Shown: positions 5,760 through 6,873 of the stretch, one piece after another
How positions within the stretch are numbered: position 1 is the stretch's first letter
Layout of the letters: each line of letters begins with the position of its first letter
From: Alphaproteobacteria bacterium
GTDB lineage: Bacteria; Pseudomonadota; Alphaproteobacteria; ATCC43930; CGMCC-115725
Direction: 5' to 3'
Assembly (NCBI GenBank): GCA_030040495.1
Contig: JASHTP010000441.1
Location: 1-6,873 of the forward strand
Length of the DNA: 6,873 nt
The notes under the pieces: model-generated
Databases searched by the model: none
What the model was told of the DNA's origin: nothing
What the model saw: only the letters and a program-made list of their open reading frames with translations
Made by a program: the position numbers and the translations under genes

Positions 5760-6856
5760 GTTCCACGACCTCCGGCAGCGTTCGCGACCGCTTGGCGGAC
5801 CGTCCGCGGCGCCTGAGCCGCGCGCGCCTGTTGCGACTGGTGCTGATGATCGCGGTGCCGGTGGCCATCGCCATCGGCGGCGGCTGGTGGTACTTGACCT
5901 CGGGGCGCTACGTCTCGACCGACGACGCCTATGTGCAGGCCGACATGGTGCCGGTGAGCAGCGACGTTTCCGGCCGCGTCGTCGCCGTCGAGGTGCACAA
6001 CAACGAGTACGTCAAGGCGGGGCAGGTGCTGATCCGCCTCGACGACCGGCCTTACCGCGCCGTGTTCGATCGCGACGCGGCCCAGCTCGCCGCCGTCCGC
6101 CTGCAGATCGAGGGGCTGCGCGCGACCTACCGGCAGCGTCTCGCCGATCTCGCCGCGGCCGAGGACACGCTCGCCTATCAGCAGCGCGAATTCGACCGGC
6201 AGAAGCACCTGCTCGAGACCCATGTCACCTCCGACGCCGCCTTCGATCAGGCGCAGAACCGCCTGGTGACGGCGCGCCAGCAGGTCGCTTCCATTCAGCA
6301 GCAGATCGCCAACGTGCTGGCGAGCCTCGGCGGCAATCCCGACATTCCGACCGACCTGCACCCGCTGGTGCAGCAGGCGAAGGCCGAGCTCGACCAGGCC
6401 CAGCTCAATCTCGGCTATACCGTGATCCACGCGCCGGCCAACGGCGTCGTCACCAATGTCGACAAGCTGCCGGTCGGCACCTATCTCTCCGCCTCGGTGC
6501 CGGCCTTCTCGCTGGTCGAGACCGATCGCCCCTGGATCGAGGCCAACTTCAAGGAGACCGAGCTCACCCACATGAAGCCCGGCGACGAGGCGACGGTCAC
6601 CATCGACGCCTATCCCGGCGCCAGCTTCAAGGCGCGCGTCGCCAGCCTCAGTCCCGGCACCGGCTCGCAGTTCTCGGTGCTGCCGCCGCAGAACGCCAGC
6701 GGCAACTGGGTCAAGGTGGTGCAGCGCCTGCCGGTGCGGCTCGAGGTCGAGAATCCCGATCCCGCGCGGCCGCTGCGCGCCGGCATGAGCGCCTATGTCG
6801 ACGTCGACACGCGCTACCAGACCTCGTTGGGCCGCGCGCTCGCCGCGATCTTCTGA
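5756..6856 (+). CDS. emrA: EmrA/HlyD-type membrane fusion protein of an efflux pump
   Basis: This 366-residue periplasmic adaptor links an inner-membrane drug exporter to an outer-membrane channel. It has a basic cytoplasmic tail (1-26), a single membrane anchor (about 27-47, ending in GGGWWYLTSG), and the TDDAYVQADMVPVSSDVSG entry (55-73) characteristic of EmrA/VceA proteins. A lipoyl-like half (74-100) is followed by an alpha-helical coiled-coil hairpin rich in Gln, Arg and Ala (about 105-215), and then the second lipoyl half (IHAPANGVVTNV, 224-235). The beta-barrel segment contains the typical GTGSQFSVLPPQNASGNWVK (301-320) and VQRLPVRLE. The length is close to the EmrA norm of about 350-400. 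The gene overlaps marR by 4 bases, and another ATG follows 10 bases after its stop, where an emrB-type gene would be expected. The exported compound is unknown. The symbol reflects family similarity rather than proven orthology. Confidence 0.93.
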   Translation: MSSTTSGSVRDRLADRPRRLSRARLLRLVLMIAVPVAIAIGGGWWYLTSGRYVSTDDAYVQADMVPVSSDVSGRVVAVEVHNNEYVKAGQVLIRLDDRPYRAVFDRDAAQLAAVRLQIEGLRATYRQRLADLAAAEDTLAYQQREFDRQKHLLETHVTSDAAFDQAQNRLVTARQQVASIQQQIANVLASLGGNPDIPTDLHPLVQQAKAELDQAQLNLGYTVIHAPANGVVTNVDKLPVGTYLSASVPAFSLVETDRPWIEANFKETELTHMKPGDEATVTIDAYPGASFKARVASLSPGTGSQFSVLPPQNASGNWVKVVQRLPVRLEVENPDPARPLRAGMSAYVDVDTRYQTSLGRALAAIF

Positions 6857-6866
6857 GAGCGCCGCC

Positions 6867-6873
6867 ATGGCCG
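6867..6873 (+). CDS. Probable start of the next gene, expected EmrB-type MFS transporter (truncated by window edge)
   Basis: Only an ATG, one Ala codon and one further base are visible. The ATG lies 10 bases after the emrA-like stop codon with a weak purine-rich GAGAG at 6855-6859 upstream. In marR-emrA operons the next gene normally encodes the 14-helix inner-membrane transporter EmrB. The identity rests on gene order alone. Confidence 0.4.

Noticed and set aside
5606..6868. Minus-strand open frame of 420 codons across the emrA-like gene.
   Set aside because: Antisense shadow. The plus-strand frame carries the complete HlyD/EmrA architecture.

Overview
The window is GC-rich bacterial DNA with strong G/C preference at third codon positions. 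It is packed with short-gap operons whose protein families are common in Alphaproteobacteria. The style of the genes (an NMT1/THI5-like ABC importer, a Zn-dependent carbamoylase beside an omega-aminotransferase, and a MarR-EmrA pair) suggests a Hyphomicrobiales-type soil or plant-associated organism. The genus cannot be read from this sequence. No mobile element, CRISPR array, tRNA or rRNA is visible, and base composition looks even throughout.

Layout. (a) 2-2057, + strand: the end of a periplasmic substrate-binding protein, then an ATPase and a permease. Together they form one nitrate/sulfonate/taurine-type (NMT1/THI5 class) ABC importer operon. (b) 2058-2181: a short gap between convergent genes with no convincing terminator. 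(c) 2182-2469, - strand: a 95-residue protein of unknown function, with a GTG start and a very good ribosome binding site. (d) 2562-5155, - strand: a class III omega-aminotransferase followed by an M20-family N-carbamoyl amino acid amidohydrolase, joined by a one-base stop/start overlap. (e) 5156-5264: a divergent control region with a perfect 13-bp inverted repeat in a local AT-rich island. (f) 5265 to the right edge, + strand: a MarR-family regulator, an EmrA/HlyD-type membrane fusion protein overlapping it by 4 bases, and the first codons of what is probably the matching EmrB-type transporter.

How the genes may work together. The amidohydrolase and aminotransferase fit consecutive steps: N-carbamoyl-beta-alanine to beta-alanine, then beta-alanine to malonate semialdehyde. 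That is the tail of reductive pyrimidine breakdown, though other N-carbamoyl or omega-amino substrates remain possible. The importer could bring in a related nitrogen compound, but only proximity supports this. The MarR protein most likely controls its own efflux operon, and the placement of the inverted repeat allows it to act on the catabolic operon too. I see well-known families in a sensible arrangement and no clear new system. The least explained parts are the small orphan gene and the shared operator region.
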